64,000 bases of DNA. Source: Pseudomonas sp. CFBP13508 (lineage in GTDB: Bacteria > Pseudomonadota > Gammaproteobacteria > Pseudomonadales > Pseudomonadaceae). The stretch covers positions 277,259 to 341,258 of the forward strand of contig NZ_QFZZ01000003.1 of assembly GCF_005233515.1 (NCBI RefSeq), given 5' to 3'. Below the pieces are notes generated by a model, which searched no databases, was not told where the DNA came from, and was given only the letters and a program-made list of their open reading frames with translations. A program made the translations under genes and the position numbers. Shown here piece after piece: positions 45,635-54,626 of the stretch. Within the stretch, counting starts at the first letter, position 1. Each line of letters starts with the position of its first letter.

Positions 45635-46710
45635 CAGGCGAACACCTGCAAACTGCGCGGCGGCAAGGCAACCATGATCTGCTGCGCGCCGAGGCGCGGC
45701 ATGGCCTCCGGGGCGAGTTCGGCAAGCAGCGCGTGGCCCGGAAGTTGATCGAGTTCGAAGCTCATCCGGCAACGATTGCCGAGGAAGGTGATTTCGCGAA
45801 CCTTGGCCGGGAACAGGTTCTCTTCGTGCACCAGCGGATTGACGTTGATCGCCTCCGGGCGGCAGAACAGTCGACCCGAAGCGCCGTGCACGCTGCCATC
45901 GGCCAGACGCAGATTCATCCCGCCGACCTGGGCGTGACTGTCGCTGCTGCGCTGGAACGGCAGCCAGTTGCCCTGGCCGACAAACTCGGCCACGAACGGC
46001 GTGGCGGGGCGGTTGTAGATTTCCTGCGGCGTGGCGTACTGCTCGACCCGGCCGTTGTTCATTACCGCGATGCGGTCGGCCATCAACATCGCTTCGTCCT
46101 GATTGTGCGTGACCATCAGCGTAGTGATGCCGAGGTTGCGTTGCAGCTGACGCAGCTCGGTGCACAGATGCTCGCGCACCCGCGCGTCGAGGGCCGACAT
46201 TGGTTCGTCGAGCAACAGCAGTGACGGCGCCGGCGCCAATGCGCGAGCGAGCGCTACTCGCTGTTGCTGACCGCCGGACAATTGGCCTGGGTACTTTTTC
46301 TCACTGCCGCTGAGGCCCACCAGTTCCAGCATCTGACCGACACGCCGGCGCACTTCATCGCGCCCGCTGCCGGCGAGGCCGTAGGCAATGTTCGCCTCGA
46401 CCGTCAGATTGGGAAACAACGCGTAGGACTGGAACAGAATCCCGTAATCCCGCGCTTGCGGGGCAAGGTGCGAGACATCGCGATCGCCCAGGTACAACTC
46501 GCCGCTGTCCTGCCGCTCCAGACCGGCAATGCAGCGCAGCAGCGTGGTCTTGCCACAGCCCGACGGGCCGAGCAGGCACACCAGTTCGCCGGCGGCGACA
46601 TCGAGGGAGACGTTGTCCAGCGCAGTGAACGCACCGAAACGCTTGTGCACGCCGCGCACTTTCATCGGCGCGCCGGGGTTGGTCAGGGCAGTTGCGATGG
46701 CAGGATTCAT
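45634..46710 (-). CDS. 2-aminoethylphosphonate-type ABC transporter ATP-binding protein
   Basis: The 358-residue ATPase has Walker A LLGPSGCGKTTLLRCIAG, Q-loop ILFQSYALFPNLTV, signature LSGGQQQRVALARALA, Walker B LLLLDEPMSALD, and a C-terminal TOBE-like regulatory domain after about residue 240 (GRLFCRPEAINV, VREITFLGNRCRMSFEL). It energises the fused permease. It heads the transport operon; the region upstream (46711-46944) contains a REP pair. Confidence 0.88.
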   Translation of the reverse strand: MNPAIATALTNPGAPMKVRGVHKRFGAFTALDNVSLDVAAGELVCLLGPSGCGKTTLLRCIAGLERQDSGELYLGDRDVSHLAPQARDYGILFQSYALFPNLTVEANIAYGLAGSGRDEVRRRVGQMLELVGLSGSEKKYPGQLSGGQQQRVALARALAPAPSLLLLDEPMSALDARVREHLCTELRQLQRNLGITTLMVTHNQDEAMLMADRIAVMNNGRVEQYATPQEIYNRPATPFVAEFVGQGNWLPFQRSSDSHAQVGGMNLRLADGSVHGASGRLFCRPEAINVNPLVHEENLFPAKVREITFLGNRCRMSFELDQLPGHALLAELAPEAMPRLGAQQIMVALPPRSLQVFA

Positions 46711-46840
46711 GGACAGGCCTCATCAAACGGATGAGGCCAATCCTAGAGTTGTAATGCGTCCGTCATGTGGCAGCGAGGCAAAAACGGCTGATAGTGGTAT
46801 TCGGGGATTTTGGTTCAGATTGTGTTTTGCCTGGGGTGAC

Positions 46841-46925
46841 GCCTTCGCGAGCAGGCTCGCTCCCACAGGGGATCGTGTTCACAACCCAAATCCAATGTGG
46901 GAGCGAGCCTGCTCGCGAAGAGGCC
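46841..46925. repeat. REP pair, arms pointing apart
   Basis: CCTTCGCGAGCAGGCTCGCTCCCACAG (from 46842) and TGTGGGAGCGAGCCTGCTCGCGAAG (ending 46920) lie between lysR and the ABC ATPase gene. Confidence 0.88.
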
Positions 46926-46944
46926 TTTTCAGACATTGAAGGTC

Positions 46945-47808
46945 TCATGCCGGAGACATCTCTTGTGCCAAGCCGAGAAACGCCGCCGGCAGACGCGCGC
47001 CCTTCCTCTCTTTGAGGCAATACAGATACTCCGGAATCTGCGGTGCATTCTCGATGGTCAGCACGCGCAGTTGCGGATCATGCGGCACTTCCTGCCGCGC
47101 GATGATGCTGATGCCGATATTGCGCAGCACCGCCTCGCGAATCGACTCGCGGCTGCCGATCTCCAGCAACGGCCCGAAGCTTACTCCGGCGCTGGCCAGC
47201 AACTCTTCGGTCAACCGCCGCGTGGTCGAACCCGACTCGCGCATCAACAACGTATGCCCGGCCAGCGCATTCAACGTCACATGCTCAAGCGAGGCCAACG
47301 GATGATTGCGATGCACCGCCAGCACCAGCGGATCAGTGCCGAGCACCCGGCGAATCAACCGCGTATCGTCGAGCAGCTGCGACGACGCCGCGACATCCAC
47401 GCGGTAATCCTCCAGCGCTTCCAGCACCTGCTGCGAGTTGCCGATTTCCACCGAAACCTCCACCTGTGGCAAACGCTCGCGGAAGGTCTTCACCAGATCG
47501 AGGATGTAATACGGCGCCGTCGCGGCAATGCGCAGCGTGCCCTGGACCTGCCCACTGTTGCGCAGGAAAAACTCGATGTCCGCCTCTTGCTGCAACAGGG
47601 TCTTGACCATCGGCAGCAAGCGCGCGCCTTCGTCACTGACGCTTAAACGGCGCCCGCCACGGTAGAACAACTCCACCGAATACTGACTCTCCAGATTGCG
47701 GATCTGCGTGGTCACGGTCGGTTGGCTGAGGCCGAGTTTTTTCGCCGCCAGCGTGATGCTGCCCAGGCGGGCGACCATGTAAAACGCTTTCAGCTCGGCA
47801 CTCAGCAC
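46945..47808 (-). CDS. LysR family regulator, probably of phosphonate genes
   Basis: The 287-residue LysR protein has an N-terminal winged helix (residues 1-60: AFYMVARLGSITLAAKKLGLSQPTVTTQIRNLESQYSVELFYRGGRRL) and a substrate-binding domain from about 90. It lies just upstream of the transport operon on the same strand, so it likely controls the aminophosphonate cluster. It starts only 13 bp after cadA ends, which would allow read-through from the metal-inducible cadA promoter; whether this matters is unknown. Confidence 0.85.
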   Translation of the reverse strand: MLSAELKAFYMVARLGSITLAAKKLGLSQPTVTTQIRNLESQYSVELFYRGGRRLSVSDEGARLLPMVKTLLQQEADIEFFLRNSGQVQGTLRIAATAPYYILDLVKTFRERLPQVEVSVEIGNSQQVLEALEDYRVDVAASSQLLDDTRLIRRVLGTDPLVLAVHRNHPLASLEHVTLNALAGHTLLMRESGSTTRRLTEELLASAGVSFGPLLEIGSRESIREAVLRNIGISIIARQEVPHDPQLRVLTIENAPQIPEYLYCLKERKGARLPAAFLGLAQEMSPA

Positions 47809-47821
47809 ACTCTTTCCTCAT

Positions 47822-50128
47822 CTATTTGCGCAGCAGGCGCAAACCGTTGAATACCACCAGCAGGCTTACGCCCATATCGGCAAATACCGCCATCCACATG
47901 GTGGCCAGCCCGGCGAAGGTTACCGCAAGAAAGATCGCCTTGATCACCAGCGCCAGTGCGATGTTCTGTTTGAGGATACTCGCGGTGTTGCGCGACAGGC
48001 TGATGAACGCAGGGATCTTGCGCAGATCGTCGTCCATCAGGGCGACATCGGCGGTTTCGATCGCCGTGTCGGTGCCAGCCGCGGCCATGGCGAAACCGAT
48101 CTCGGCGCGGGCCAGTGCCGGGGCGTCGTTGATGCCATCGCCGACCATGCCGACCCGGTAGCCCTGCTTGTACAGATCTTCAATGGCTTGCAGCTTGTCG
48201 GTCGGCAGCAAGTCGCCGCGCGCCTCGTCGATCCCGACCTGGGCGGCAATCGCTTGCGCGGTGTGGACGTTGTCGCCGGTCAGCATCAGGGTTTTCACCC
48301 CGAGTTCATGCAACTGACGAATCGCTTCGCGGCTGGTGTCCTTGACCGTGTCGGCCACGGCGAACAGCGCCAGTGGGCCTGCGCTGTCGAGCAGCAGAAC
48401 CACGGATTTGCCCTGCTTTTCCAGCGCGAACAGCTTCTCTTCCAGTTGCGGCGAGCACAGGCCCAATTCTTCAACCAGACGATGGTTGCCAAGATGATAG
48501 GTCTTGCCGTTGATATCACCTTTGACGCCCCTCCCGCCTAGCGCGGCGAAGTTATCCACAGTCAGCGCGGCGAAACTTTTAACCACAGCGGCACTGGCAA
48601 TCGCCAGCGACACTGGGTGATCGGAGCGCCCGGCCAGCGCGGCGGCGATGGCCGGTGCCGTGGCGTCTGCGGTCGGCTCGAGCGACAGGTAATCGGTCTG
48701 CACCGGTTTGCCGTGGGTGATCGTGCCGGTCTTGTCCAGCGCCAGATAATCGAGCTTGAAGCCGCCTTCCAGATACACGCCGCCCTTGACCAGAATGCCC
48801 TTGCGCGCCGCCGCCGCGAGGCCGCTGACGATGGTCACCGGGGTGGAAATCACCAGTGCGCACGGACAGGCCACCACCAGCAGCACCAGCGCGCGGTAGA
48901 TCCAGTCGAACCACGCCGCGCCCATGAACAACGGCGGGATGATCGCCACGGCCAAGGCGAAGACGAATACCGCCGGGGTGTAGATTTTCGAGAATTGGTC
49001 AACGAAACGCTGCGTCGGTGCCCGTGCGCCCTGGGCCTGTTCGACGGCGTGAATGATCCGCGCCAGCGTTGAGTTGTTCGCCGCAGCGGTCACCGTGTAT
49101 TCCAGCGAACCGGCCTGATTGATGGTGCCAGCGAAGACTTTATCGCCGACAGTTTTTTCCACCGGCAGGCTTTCACCGGTTATCGGCGCCTGGTCGATGG
49201 TCGAGTTGCCGCTGACCACCGTGCCGTCCAGGGCGATGCGCTCGCCGGGTTTCACCCGCACGCGGGCGCCCAGTTCGACGCTTTTTACCTCTTGTTCGCG
49301 CCAGCTGCCGTCGGCCTGCAATACCGTGGCCTGCTCCGGGGTCATCTGCATCAGGCCGCTGATCGCATTGCGCGCGCGATCCAGCGAGCGCGCTTCGATC
49401 AGCTCGGCGACAGTGAAGAGGAACATCACCATCGCCGCTTCCGGCCATTGGCCGATGAGGATGGCACCGGTCACCGCAATGCTCATCAGCGCGTTGATGT
49501 TGAGATTGCGGTTCTTCAGGGCGATCCAGCCCTTTTTATAAGTGCCGAGGCCGCCGCTGAGGATCGACACCAGCGCAACAATCGCCACCACCCAGTCGGG
49601 GGCAGCGCTGGTGAAGTGGATGACTTCGGCGCCCAGCGCGGTCACACCGGATAGCGCCAGTGGCCACCAGTGTTTTTTCACCGCAGCCGGTGCCGGCGCA
49701 TCGACGCCCGCCTCCAGCGGCTCGGCGTGCATGCCGAGGGACTTGATCGCTTCGGTGATCGGCTCGGTGCCCGGCAGATTGTGGGTCACGCCAAGCACGC
49801 GGTTGATCAGGTTGAATTCCAGCTGCTGCACGCCGGCCAGCTTGCCGAGCTTGTTCTGGATCAGCGTCTGCTCGGTCGGGCAGTCCATCGCCTCGATGCG
49901 GAAGCTGCTCAGGCGCGCGTCTGCGCTGGTCTTTTCGCTCAATTGCACCAAGGCAGGCGCTGCGGCTTTCGACGAGCAGCAGGAATCTTCGTGCGCATGA
50001 ACCGGGGCCGGCGCAGCTTTCGAAGCGCAGCAGGAATCGCCGCCGTGCGAATGTTTATGCACCGGCTGCAATTTATGACTGTGATCGTGGCCGTCGCCGG
50101 GCTTGTGGGTGTGCAGGGAATCGCTCAT
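47822..50128 (-). CDS. cadA: Zinc/cadmium/lead-translocating P-type ATPase
   Basis: This is a PIB-type ATPase of 768 residues. The N-terminus is very rich in histidine (residues 7-60: HTHKPGDGHDHSHK, HKHSHGG), with two CC-containing repeats (DSCCASKAA and DSCCSSKAA). One heavy-metal-associated domain follows, in which the metal motif reads MDCPTEQT. The transmembrane metal site is CPCALVIS, the phosphorylation site is DKTGTITHGKP, and the hinge is GDGINDAPALARAEIGFAM. It exports Zn2+, Cd2+ and probably Pb2+ from the cytoplasm. It is divergent from cadR and controlled from a MerR-type promoter between them. Confidence 0.94.
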   Translation of the reverse strand: MSDSLHTHKPGDGHDHSHKLQPVHKHSHGGDSCCASKAAPAPVHAHEDSCCSSKAAAPALVQLSEKTSADARLSSFRIEAMDCPTEQTLIQNKLGKLAGVQQLEFNLINRVLGVTHNLPGTEPITEAIKSLGMHAEPLEAGVDAPAPAAVKKHWWPLALSGVTALGAEVIHFTSAAPDWVVAIVALVSILSGGLGTYKKGWIALKNRNLNINALMSIAVTGAILIGQWPEAAMVMFLFTVAELIEARSLDRARNAISGLMQMTPEQATVLQADGSWREQEVKSVELGARVRVKPGERIALDGTVVSGNSTIDQAPITGESLPVEKTVGDKVFAGTINQAGSLEYTVTAAANNSTLARIIHAVEQAQGARAPTQRFVDQFSKIYTPAVFVFALAVAIIPPLFMGAAWFDWIYRALVLLVVACPCALVISTPVTIVSGLAAAARKGILVKGGVYLEGGFKLDYLALDKTGTITHGKPVQTDYLSLEPTADATAPAIAAALAGRSDHPVSLAIASAAVVKSFAALTVDNFAALGGRGVKGDINGKTYHLGNHRLVEELGLCSPQLEEKLFALEKQGKSVVLLLDSAGPLALFAVADTVKDTSREAIRQLHELGVKTLMLTGDNVHTAQAIAAQVGIDEARGDLLPTDKLQAIEDLYKQGYRVGMVGDGINDAPALARAEIGFAMAAAGTDTAIETADVALMDDDLRKIPAFISLSRNTASILKQNIALALVIKAIFLAVTFAGLATMWMAVFADMGVSLLVVFNGLRLLRK

Positions 50129-50158
50129 TGGTCGCGTCCATGAAGGTGCCTGTTGCCA

Positions 50159-50189
50159 AGTAAAGACCCTGTAGCCACTATAGGGTCAA
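50159..50189 (-). promoter_or_regulatory. MerR-type cadA promoter and CadR operator
   Basis: On the minus strand TTGACC (50184-50189) and TTTACT (50159-50164) are separated by 19 bp, the long spacing that MerR-family activators correct by twisting DNA. A dyad with ACCCT at 50166-50170 and AGGGT at 50182-50186 fills the spacer, as in the known P. putida CadR operator. Confidence 0.88.
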
Positions 50190-50212
50190 GCACCCTTTTG
50201 GAGATGGCCGTC

Positions 50213-50662
50213 ATGAAGATCGGCGAACTGGCGAAACTCACCTACTGTGCGGTTGAAACCATCCGCTACTACGAGCGCGAAAACCTCCTGCCGGAACCGG
50301 CGCGCAGCGACGGCAACTACCGCGTCTACACCCAGGCCCACGCCGAGCGCCTGACCTTCATCCGCAACTGCCGCACCCTCGACATGACCCTCGAAGAAAT
50401 CCGCAGCCTCCTCGCCCTGCGCGACAGCCCGCAGGATCAGTGCGAGAGCGTCAATGCGCTGATCGACGAGCACATACAGCATGTGAAAGCGCGGATTGAT
50501 GGCTTGCTGGCCTTGCAGACACAACTGCTCGACCTGCGCCAACGCTGTGGCGAAGGGCCGGAGTCGGATCAATGCGGGATCTTGCAGCGGCTGGAAGTCA
50601 GTGGCGGGGTTGTTGCAACCGAAGTTGAGCATTCCCACGTCGGCCGTAGCCACGGCCACTGA
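50213..50662 (+). CDS. cadR: MerR-family metal regulator CadR
   Basis: The start at 50213 gives 149 residues (MKIGELAKLTYCAVETIRYYERENLLPEPARSDGNYR). An in-frame ATG three codons upstream is possible. It has a winged-helix domain, a dimerisation helix, and the metal-binding tail with cysteines near 77 (DQCESVNAL), 112 and 119. The histidine-rich end HSHVGRSHGH is diagnostic of CadR. It activates cadA in response to Cd2+, Pb2+ or Zn2+. Confidence 0.94.
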   Translation: MKIGELAKLTYCAVETIRYYERENLLPEPARSDGNYRVYTQAHAERLTFIRNCRTLDMTLEEIRSLLALRDSPQDQCESVNALIDEHIQHVKARIDGLLALQTQLLDLRQRCGEGPESDQCGILQRLEVSGGVVATEVEHSHVGRSHGH

Positions 50663-50680
50663 GCCCAACACACAACCAAA

Positions 50681-50772
50681 TGTGGGAGCGAGCCTGCTCG
50701 CGAAAGCGGTGTATCAGTCGACACATCTGCGACTGACACGCCCTCTTCGCGAGCAGGCTCGCTCCCACAGGG
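50681..50772. repeat. REP pair, facing arms
   Basis: TGTGGGAGCGAGCCTGCTCGCGAA (from 50681) and TCGCGAGCAGGCTCGCTCCCACAG (ending 50770) face each other between convergent cadR and thyA. Confidence 0.9.
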
Positions 50773-50787
50773 ATATTGCGGTGTGGT

Positions 50788-51759
50788 TTAGACCGCCATC
50801 GGCGCGGTCATCGGTGGATGGTGCTCATAGCCTTCCAGCGAGAAGTCGCTCGGCTCGACCAGTTCCAGCCACTCCGGCTGATACACACCGGTCTTGGCAA
50901 ACTCCGGCACGCGGTCGGAGATCTTCAGTTTCGGCATGGCAAACGGCTCGCGCTTGAGCTGTTCGTTGAGCATGTCCAGGTGGTTTTCGTAGACGTGGGC
51001 ATCACCGATGAAATAGGTGAACCAGCGCGGCGTGTAACCGGTCAGGCGACCGATCAGGCTCAGCAGCGCGGCGCCTTCGGTGAGGTTGAATGGCGTGCCC
51101 AGGCCCAGATCATTGGAGCGGATGTAGAGAGTCAGGGAGATTTCCTTGGTCTCGACGTTCGGGTGGAACTGGTACAGCAGATGGCATGGCGGCAGGGCCA
51201 TTTCATCGAGCTGGGCGCAATTCCAGCCGTGGAACAGAATGCGCCGGCTGCCCGGATCCTTGATGATCGTGTCGACGCACTGGCGTACCTGGTCGATTGC
51301 CTTGTACAGCACGACGTAGGCCTGGCCGTCTTCTTCGCCCTGAGCGATCTGCTTGTAGCCGTTGCTCAGGGTCTGTTCGATGGCAGCAGTGTTGCTCAGC
51401 GGGATCTGCTTGTACGCCGGCCACTTGCGCCATTGCACGCCGTAGATTTCACCGAGGTCGTCGTCGCCCTGACGGAACGGGTTGGCCAGCCACTGCGCGT
51501 TTTCGTTGGCGTTCTGGTCCCAGACCTTGCAGCCCAGCGCGCGGAATTCAGCGGCGTTGTTGACGCCACGCAGAAAGCCGCACATCTCGCCGATGGCCGA
51601 TTTGAAAGCCATCTTGCGCGTAGTGATCGCCGGGAAACCTTCCTGCAGATCGAAACGCAGCATCGCTCCCGGAAAACTGATGGTGTTGATGCCGGTGCGG
51701 TTGGCCTGCTTGGTGCCGTTCTGAATGACGTGCGAGACCAGTTCGAGATATTGCTTCAT
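50788..51759 (-). CDS. thyA: Thymidylate synthase
   Basis: ThyA methylates dUMP to dTMP using methylene-tetrahydrofolate. The 323-residue chain is the longer type usual in Pseudomonas. The catalytic cysteine is in [39 protein letters not shown] and the phosphate-binding RR pair in [12 protein letters not shown] are present. The enzyme consumes folate made available by folA in this same window. It follows lgt after a terminator. Confidence 0.97.
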   Translation of the reverse strand: MKQYLELVSHVIQNGTKQANRTGINTISFPGAMLRFDLQEGFPAITTRKMAFKSAIGEMCGFLRGVNNAAEFRALGCKVWDQNANENAQWLANPFRQGDDDLGEIYGVQWRKWPAYKQIPLSNTAAIEQTLSNGYKQIAQGEEDGQAYVVLYKAIDQVRQCVDTIIKDPGSRRILFHGWNCAQLDEMALPPCHLLYQFHPNVETKEISLTLYIRSNDLGLGTPFNLTEGAALLSLIGRLTGYTPRWFTYFIGDAHVYENHLDMLNEQLKREPFAMPKLKISDRVPEFAKTGVYQPEWLELVEPSDFSLEGYEHHPPMTAPMAV

Positions 51760-51780
51760 GAGTTACCTGTGTCCTTGGAG

Positions 51781-51803
51781 CCCCGGCGTCGCGCGCCGGG
51801 GTT
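51781..51803. terminator. Hairpin between lgt and thyA
   Basis: An 8-bp stem CCCCGGCG / CGCCGGGG has a 5-nt loop. It lies between the lgt stop and the thyA start, and has no long T-tract, so it probably attenuates rather than abolishes read-through. Confidence 0.6.
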
Positions 51804-51809
51804 CGTAGT

Positions 51810-52625
51810 TTAAGCCGTCGGCGCGAGCGGCGCTGCCGGGGCGCGACGATAGGCCAGCCAGATCAGCAACAGCCCGCCGACAATCATCGGCACGCAGAGC
51901 ACCTGACCCATGGTCAGCCAGTTCCACGCCAGATAGCCCAACTGCGCGTCAGGCACACGGACGAACTCGACGATGAAACGGAAGATGCCGTAGAACAGCG
52001 CGAACATGCCGGAGACCGCCATGGTCGGGCGCGGTTTGCGCGAGAAGATCCACAGGATCAGGAACAGCGCCACGCCTTCGAGGGCGAACTGGTACAGCTG
52101 CGACGGGTGACGCGGCAATTGCGCCGGATCGCTGAACGGCGGGAACACCATCGCCCATGGCACGTCGGTGGCCTTGCCCCACAGCTCGGCGTTGATGAAG
52201 TTGCCGATGCGCCCGGCGCCCAGGCCGATCGGCACCATCGGCGCGACGAAGTCCATCAGCTGGAAGAACGACTTGCCATTGCGCTTGCCGAACCACAAGG
52301 CCGCGAGCATCACGCCGATGAATCCGCCGTGGAACGACATGCCGCCCTTCCACACTTCGAAAATCAGCGTCGGGTTGGCCAGGTACGCGCTCAGGTCATA
52401 GAACAGCACGTAACCCAGACGGCCGCCGACGATCACGCCCATCGATAGCCAGAACACCAGATCGGAGAGTTTCTCCTTGGTCCAGGTCGGGTCGAAGCGG
52501 TTGAGCCGGCGCGACGCCAACAGCCACGCGCCGCCGATGCCGATCAGGTACATCAGACCGTACCAGTGGATTTTCAGCGGACCGATGGCCAGGGCCACCG
52601 GGTCGATCTGCGGGTAAGGCAGCAT
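51810..52625 (-). CDS. lgt: Prolipoprotein diacylglyceryl transferase
   Basis: Lgt adds diacylglycerol to the lipobox cysteine of lipoproteins, at the inner membrane. The 271-residue, seven-helix protein has the signature [27 protein letters not shown] and the conserved [16 protein letters not shown] segment. A conserved histidine lies in [12 protein letters not shown]. It precedes thyA on the same strand, as in P. aeruginosa. Confidence 0.97.
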   Translation of the reverse strand: MLPYPQIDPVALAIGPLKIHWYGLMYLIGIGGAWLLASRRLNRFDPTWTKEKLSDLVFWLSMGVIVGGRLGYVLFYDLSAYLANPTLIFEVWKGGMSFHGGFIGVMLAALWFGKRNGKSFFQLMDFVAPMVPIGLGAGRIGNFINAELWGKATDVPWAMVFPPFSDPAQLPRHPSQLYQFALEGVALFLILWIFSRKPRPTMAVSGMFALFYGIFRFIVEFVRVPDAQLGYLAWNWLTMGQVLCVPMIVGGLLLIWLAYRRAPAAPLAPTA

Positions 52626-52703
52626 TGCGACTCCTTGTTAGGTTGAAAGCGAAATTCCCGGGCGACGCTGCCACCTCAGGATTAAGCCAGGATTGCCACG
52701 CGG

Positions 52704-53486
52704 TCAGAGCAAAAAGCTCAGACCCACGCAGAACAGCAAAGCGGCGAACAGCCTTTTCAGCAAGCGCGGCGACAATCTGTGCGCCAGACGCGCGCCGAGC
52801 CGGGCGAAGACCATGCTGGTCAGGGCGATGCCCAACAATGCCGGCAAATACACAAAACCGAGACTATGGGCCGGCAACAACGGATCGTGCCACCCCAGAA
52901 TCATGAAACTTGCTGCACTGGCCAGAGCGATCGGCAAGCCACAGGCCGACGAGGTCGCCACGGCTTGCTGCATCGGCACGCTGCGCCAGGTCAGAAACGG
53001 TACGGTCAGCGAGCCGCCACCAATGCCGAAAATCGCCGAGGCCCAGCCAATCACCGTACCGGCAGCGGTCAGACCGAGTTTGCCCGGCACCGTGCGGCTG
53101 GCCTTGGGTTTGACATCCAGCGCCAACTGCACGGCGATCACCAGAGCGAACACGCCGATGATCTTTTGCAGGTTCGGCCCGGAGATGGCTTCTGCGGTCA
53201 GCGCCCCGAAACCGGCACCGAGCAGGATACCCACGGTCATCCAGCGAAAAATCGCCCAGCGCACCGCGCCCCGGCGGTGATGCTCACGCACGGCGTTGAC
53301 CGAGGTGAATATGATCGTCGCCAGCGACGTGCCCACCGCCAGGTGCGTGAGGATCGACTGATCGAAGCCCTGCAGGGTGAAGCTGAACACCAGCACCGGG
53401 ACGATGATGATCCCGCCGCCGACGCCAAACAGCCCGGCGAGCACGCCCGCACAGGCGCCGAGCGCCAGGTAGAGCAGAAATTCCAT
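52704..53486 (-). CDS. TauE/SafE family anion permease
   Basis: The start at 53486 (MEFLLYLALGACAGVLAGLFGVGGGIIIVPVLVFSF) gives 260 residues; the longer frame upstream is not conserved. The protein has eight or so helices in two related halves, each with a GVGGG / GIGGG motif (GLFGVGGGIIIVP and AIFGIGGGSLTVP). Family members move sulfite, sulfoacetate or related sulfur anions; the substrate here is not known. It is separated from lgt by 78 bp and divergent from the NRDE gene. Confidence 0.9.
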   Translation of the reverse strand: MEFLLYLALGACAGVLAGLFGVGGGIIIVPVLVFSFTLQGFDQSILTHLAVGTSLATIIFTSVNAVREHHRRGAVRWAIFRWMTVGILLGAGFGALTAEAISGPNLQKIIGVFALVIAVQLALDVKPKASRTVPGKLGLTAAGTVIGWASAIFGIGGGSLTVPFLTWRSVPMQQAVATSSACGLPIALASAASFMILGWHDPLLPAHSLGFVYLPALLGIALTSMVFARLGARLAHRLSPRLLKRLFAALLFCVGLSFLL

Positions 53487-53616
53487 GACCGTCTCCAGCA
53501 CGCATCGGCAAAACAGGAGCGGCATGTTAACGGATGCGCAGCCTTCTGCTCCACTGGCGATGGATGCACGGACGCCGGATGCGTAGAGTGGGCAAAAAAC
53601 ACACAAGGACCACCTT

Positions 53617-54363
53617 ATGTGCCTGATCGTTTTCGCCTGGCGCCCGGGCCATGCCCAGCCGCTGATCGTCGCGGCCAACCGCGACGAATTCTACGCCCGC
53701 CCCAGCCTGCCATTGGCGCCGTGGCCCGAGGCGCCGCATGTGCATGCCGGGCGCGATCTTGAAGCCGGCGGCACTTGGTTGGGGATCGGCACCAACGGCC
53801 GCTTCGCCGCGCTGACCAATATTCGCGATCCGCAACAGCCACCGGCGACCAAATCCCGAGGCGAACTGGTGGCGCGCTTTCTTGCTGACGATCTGTCGAT
53901 TGATGATTATTTGAGCGATGTGGTGGGCCGTGCGGGCGAATACGCTGGCTTCAATCTGCTGCTGGGCAATGCCCATGAGCTGTGGCATTTCAATGCGCGG
54001 GCGTCGGAGCCGGTGATGTTGCAGCCCGGGGTTTACGGGTTATCCAATGCCGGACTGGATACACCGTGGCCAAAACTGCTCAAGGCAAGGGCGGCGTTGA
54101 GCGCGGTACTGGACGATCCGCAGCCTGAGCGCTTGCTGGCCTTGCTGAGCGATGCGCAGACCGCACCCGAGGCGGAGTTGCCGGATACCGGGGTAGGCAT
54201 GGCGACGGAAGCGTTGTTGTCGAGTGTGTTTATTGCCAGCCAGAGTTATGGCACGCGGGCGAGTACAGCGTTGATCGTACAAGCGGACGGCACGCGGCGG
54301 ATGGTTGAGCGCAGTTTTGGGCCGTATGGGGGGCATCTAGGGGAAGTTGAGGTTTGTGTCTAA
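53617..54363 (+). CDS. NRDE (TANGO2-like) family protein
   Basis: The 248-residue protein starts MCLIVFAWRPGHAQPLIVAANRDEFYARP. This shows the Cys-2 and NRDE signature of the family, which is N-terminal nucleophile-like after methionine removal. GRDLEAGGTWLGIGTNGRFAALTNIRDP is the next conserved block. Eukaryotic TANGO2 homologues have been linked to heme trafficking and lipid metabolism, but the bacterial role is uncertain. It is single, followed by a complex repeat. Confidence 0.88.
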   Translation: MCLIVFAWRPGHAQPLIVAANRDEFYARPSLPLAPWPEAPHVHAGRDLEAGGTWLGIGTNGRFAALTNIRDPQQPPATKSRGELVARFLADDLSIDDYLSDVVGRAGEYAGFNLLLGNAHELWHFNARASEPVMLQPGVYGLSNAGLDTPWPKLLKARAALSAVLDDPQPERLLALLSDAQTAPEAELPDTGVGMATEALLSSVFIASQSYGTRASTALIVQADGTRRMVERSFGPYGGHLGEVEVCV

Positions 54364-54369
54364 CAGCAG

Positions 54370-54617
54370 CCCCTCACCCCAGCCCTCTCCCGGAGGGAGA
54401 GGGAGCCGACCGAGCTGTCTTGCGGGGTACATCGACCTGACAGACCGAGTTGATTATGGATTGGTACGGCACTTCCAGACCGAGTTGACTATGGATTGGG
54501 ACAGCACTTCCAGATCGAGTCGATTATGGATTCAGCAGCGCTCTTTCAGGTCGGCGTGGCTCCCGAGCACCCCCCAATCAGTCCCCTCTCCCTCTGGGAG
54601 AGGGCTAGGGTGAGGGG
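54370..54617. repeat. Second inverted pair of CCCTCACCCCAGCCCTCTCC repeats
   Basis: Arms at 54371-54404 and 54583-54617 are inverted copies differing at two or three bases (TAGGG and TCTGG variants on the right). They are about 180 bp apart and enclose a short tandem repeat (54443-54547). The element lies between convergent NRDE and ptsP. Confidence 0.85.
54443..54547. repeat. 35-bp tandem repeat, about three units
   Basis: The units 54443-54477, 54478-54512 and 54513-54547 each begin GA(C/T)CGAGT(T/C)GA(T/C)TATGGATT. The first two differ at about three positions; the third is more divergent at its end. The unit length is a non-multiple of three and non-coding. Confidence 0.85.
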
Positions 54618-54626
54618 CTTTTGATC

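Noticed and set aside
43910-46165. A 751-codon version of the ABC permease
   Set aside because: The first 177 codons are antisense-free but out of frame with the overlapping ATPase gene; the permease proper starts at 45634 with MNSNLALPL.
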